The translations under genes and the position numbers were made by a program. From the NCBI GenBank assembly GCA_049965455.1, contig JBMFWH010000068.1, forward strand, positions 1 to 6,343: 6,343 bases of DNA, read 5' to 3'. Source of the stretch: JAVRLB01 sp049965455. GTDB taxonomy: Archaea > Thermoplasmatota > Thermoplasmata > Thermoplasmatales > ARK-15. The notes under the pieces are model-generated. The model did no database searches and was not told the DNA's origin. It worked only from the letters and a program-made list of their open reading frames with translations. This document shows, one piece after another, positions 4,459-6,343 of this stretch (position 1 is the stretch's first letter; the number at the start of each line of letters is the position of its first letter).

Positions 4459-6015
4459 ATGAATTATATCGATCACCCTTTTATTAACAAAGACAAAATC
4501 GAAGCCCGAGAATTTCAGATAAAAATTGCAAAAAACTCACTTGAAAAAAATACGCTTGTAATCTTGCCCACGGGGATGGGTAAAACAGTTATTGCCACGC
4601 TCGCAATAGTTAACGTCTTGAAAGAGAAAGGGCCAAAAATATTGTTTTTGGCACCCACCAGACCTCTTGTAAAGCAACATGAATACACACTTTCAGATTT
4701 CATACGCGGATTTAAGGTCGCTAGCGTTACGGGTCTGGTAGGCGGCGAAACCCGTAAAAAAGTATGGAACGATAATGATATTATAATCGCTACACCTCAG
4801 GTAGTGGAAAGTGACTTAAAAAACAATCTGGTAGATCCATCATGGTTCAAGCTCGTGATATTCGACGAGGCACACAAATCTATCGGAAACTATGCATATA
4901 CATTTCTTAGCAACGTGTTCAGCAAACACTCACATATTATAGGGTTCACTGCTTCTCCCAGCTCGAAGGCAGAAAAGATAGAAGAGATAATGCGCAATTT
5001 GCAGATCGGGAATTTGGAAATAAGAAATGAAAGTGACGAGGACATAAGTGAGTATTCTCATGAAATAAGCGTAAACTGGTACAGGTTAGACATGCCCGCA
5101 GACGTTGTTCCATTGCATAGGCAGCTGAAAGAGCTATACGCTGATATCATCCTGATGCTAGAGTCATCTTCCTTGTTTTCTGACAGCACTAAAATAACCA
5201 AGCGAAATCTCATTGAAGCTCAAAAAAAGGCCAGCATGTTTATTAAAGAGGGCAAAAAAGAGTTTTTTTCAATAATATCTACAATTTCCATGGCGATCAA
5301 GGTAGATCAGGCAATAGAATATCTGGAAACACAGGGTTTTGATTCTTGTAAAGAATACCTAGAAAAGATAGTAAATGCTGGGAACACAGAAGCCGGATCC
5401 AAAGCGGACAAGAAGCTCGTAAAGACCGTAGGATTTGTCAAGGCAGTGATCACGGCCAGGAACCTGGCCGAGAAAAAAATAGAAGATCCGAAATTAAGTA
5501 CCATTTTGAGGCTTGTAAAGCAGCAGATTTCTCTTAAGCCGGATTCAAGGATAATCGTTTTTACAAATTTCAGAAATGTAAATAACAACATTTATGAATC
5601 ATTAAAAAAAATAGAAAGTGTAAAACCTCTGAGATTTGTGGGGCAGACAAATAAAGAGTCTGACGCGGGACTAACCCAAAAAGAACAAGCTGAAATATTA
5701 GACAAATTCAGAAGCGGAGAGTTCAACGTGTTAGTATCTACGCAGGTTGGAGAAGAAGGCCTAGATATCCCTCAAACAGACCTGGTAATATTTAATGAAC
5801 CCATTCCTTCCGAGATCAGAAGCATTCAGAGGCGTGGAAGGACAGGCAGAAAAAGAGCAGGGAAAGTAGTAATTTTGATTTACAGAGATACAAGAGACGA
5901 AATATATTTCTGGTCCAGCAAAAATAAAGAACGGAAAATGAAAACGCAGATTGAGAAGCTGAAAAATAAAGAGCCCGCAAAAAAGAGAGGGCAGACTACA
6001 ATATTTGAATTTTGA
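4459..6015 (+). CDS. hef: Hef-type (FANCM/XPF-like) SF2 DNA helicase without nuclease domain, C-terminal PIP box
   Basis: This 518-residue ATP-dependent helicase belongs to the Hef/FANCM/Mph1 family, which remodels stalled replication forks and branched DNA. All SF2 motifs are visible: LPTGMGKT (36-43), APTRPL (65-70), TPQ (112-114), DEAH (136-139), TAS (164-166), VFTNFR (367-372), STQVGEEGLDIP (427-438) and QRRGRTGR (457-464). Between TAS and VFTNFR lies the long helical insert (about 200-350) typical of this family. Euryarchaeal Hef usually continues into an XPF-type nuclease and helix-hairpin-helix domains; here the protein ends soon after motif VI. The last residues, QTTIFEF (512-518), form a PCNA-interacting peptide preceded by a basic KKRG. 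The nuclease function is therefore absent or supplied in trans on the clamp. I chose ATG at 4459 over GTG at 4432 because the latter abuts the TATA box. Motifs are intact, so activity is expected. Confidence 0.93.
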   Translation: MNYIDHPFINKDKIEAREFQIKIAKNSLEKNTLVILPTGMGKTVIATLAIVNVLKEKGPKILFLAPTRPLVKQHEYTLSDFIRGFKVASVTGLVGGETRKKVWNDNDIIIATPQVVESDLKNNLVDPSWFKLVIFDEAHKSIGNYAYTFLSNVFSKHSHIIGFTASPSSKAEKIEEIMRNLQIGNLEIRNESDEDISEYSHEISVNWYRLDMPADVVPLHRQLKELYADIILMLESSSLFSDSTKITKRNLIEAQKKASMFIKEGKKEFFSIISTISMAIKVDQAIEYLETQGFDSCKEYLEKIVNAGNTEAGSKADKKLVKTVGFVKAVITARNLAEKKIEDPKLSTILRLVKQQISLKPDSRIIVFTNFRNVNNNIYESLKKIESVKPLRFVGQTNKESDAGLTQKEQAEILDKFRSGEFNVLVSTQVGEEGLDIPQTDLVIFNEPIPSEIRSIQRRGRTGRKRAGKVVILIYRDTRDEIYFWSSKNKERKMKTQIEKLKNKEPAKKRGQTTIFEF

Positions 6016-6027
6016 GGTAACAGCAAC

Positions 6028-6035
6028 TATAAATA
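6028..6035 (+). promoter_or_regulatory. TATA box of the tRNA-Ala gene
   Basis: TATAAATA lies 12 bases past the helicase stop and is centred about 33 bases before the mature tRNA 5' end. Initiation near 6058 would give a short 5' leader for RNase P to remove. The tRNA therefore appears to have its own promoter. Confidence 0.6.
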
Positions 6036-6064
6036 ACTCTTTGTAATATTCGATTTTACATAAA

Positions 6065-6137
6065 GGGCTGGTAGATCAGTTGGTAGATCGCCTCCTTGGC
6101 ATGGAGGAGGCCCTGGGTTCAAATCCCAGCCAGTCCA
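6065..6137 (+). tRNA. tRNA-Ala, anticodon GGC
   Basis: The 73-base cloverleaf is complete. The acceptor is GGGCTGG with CCAGTCC, and the discriminator is A at 6137. The D arm is GATC (6074-6077) with GATC (6086-6089). The anticodon stem is CCTCC with GGAGG around the loop TTGGCAT, giving anticodon GGC at 6098-6100. The T arm is CTGGG with CCCAG around TTCAAAT. The third acceptor pair is G3-U70, the identity element read by alanyl-tRNA synthetase, so the assignment does not rest on the anticodon alone. No intron is present. CCA is not encoded (TAC follows), as usual in archaea, and must be added by the nucleotidyltransferase. It reads GCC and GCU alanine codons. A short TTTT at 6158-6161 may help end transcription. 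Confidence 0.97.
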
Positions 6138-6220
6138 TACCATCCAGATTATCTTGATTTTGAACCCTCAGAAAAAGTTCAACTTTCTCACTTCGTTTAT
6201 CGCATCACTTTGATTTGTAT

Positions 6221-6243
6221 CCTAAACTCAGAGCTTATTTAGG
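6221..6243. repeat. CCTAAA/TTTAGG palindrome between tRNA and next gene
   Basis: CCTAAA (6221-6226) and TTTAGG (6238-6243) form an inverted repeat with an 11-base loop. It resembles the palindromes at both transposase ends but here has no associated coding sequence. It may be a chance match in AT-rich DNA or a hairpin that ends transcription. The rest of 6138-6279 shows no gene. Confidence 0.3.
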
Positions 6244-6279
6244 GATCAAATAAATTATTTTAGTGTATTTAACAAAATA

Positions 6280-6287
6280 TTTATATA
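6280..6287 (+). promoter_or_regulatory. TATA box of the gene at the right edge
   Basis: TTTATATA lies within an A/T tract (AAAATATTTATATAC), centred about 32 bases before the ATG at 6315. This predicts a leader of only a few bases. Confidence 0.6.
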
Positions 6288-6314
6288 CTTTTATGTGTTC
6301 CCTATATAGTGATC

Positions 6315-6343
6315 ATGACAAAAGAAATTAAGAAAATTGGAAA
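6315..6343 (+). CDS. Start of an unidentified gene, truncated by the window edge
   Basis: ATG at 6315 opens a frame reading MTKEIKKIG to the right edge. It is supported by a well-placed TATA box at 6280-6287 and a short leader. An earlier ATG at 6294 closes after 12 codons, so 6315 is preferred. Nine residues are too few to name the product. Confidence 0.5.

Noticed and set aside
6170..6190. Imperfect hairpin GAAAAAGTT / AACTTTCTC after the tRNA
   Set aside because: One mismatch, almost no loop and no clear T-tract directly after it; too weak to call a terminator.

Overview
The window looks archaeal, most likely a thermoacidophilic euryarchaeon of the Thermoplasmatales type. Three observations support this. 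The 3' gene is a Hef-type SF2 helicase that ends in a PCNA-binding peptide. TATA boxes sit roughly 25-35 bases upstream of starts with almost no leader. A tRNA-Ala lacks an encoded CCA. The order-level call is an inference from gene style, not a database match.

Layout. Bases 3-656 are the 3' part of an IS4-superfamily DDE transposase, open at the left edge. Immediately after its stop lies the frameshifted tail (655-886) of a second, related transposase, so one insertion sequence seems to be joined to a remnant of another. Bases 936-3629/3653 hold five genes on the minus strand. In transcription order they are a winged-helix regulator, an HSDR_N-like restriction-nuclease-fold protein whose E-x-K motif reads G-A-K, a membrane-anchored extracellular protein with 12 N-glycosylation sequons, a 70-residue unknown protein, and a four-helix membrane protein with a SHOCT tail. 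Regulator and nuclease-like genes overlap by one base (TAATG). The 70-residue and SHOCT genes overlap by four (ATGA). Both junctions have a clear Shine-Dalgarno sequence.

Bases 3654-3730 are a divergent promoter with nested inverted repeats (ATATCA/TGATAT half-sites), facing the minus-strand operon and a 46-residue ribbon-helix-helix protein on the plus strand (3731-3871). Behind it, one base after its stop, is a decayed tyrosine-recombinase fragment (3873-4190) with an in-frame stop and no catalytic domain. The IS debris, decayed integrase, orphan nuclease-like gene and unknown surface proteins suggest an old, degrading integrated element or defence-type island from the left edge to about 4.2 kb.

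From about 4.4 kb the content looks like core genome: the helicase (4459-6015), then its own-promoter tRNA-Ala(GGC) at 6065-6137 with the G3-U70 identity pair. After an intergenic stretch, a new gene starts at 6315 and runs off the right edge.

The strongest candidate for something undescribed is the five-gene minus-strand cluster with its divergent operator. Its shared function is not proven by this sequence.
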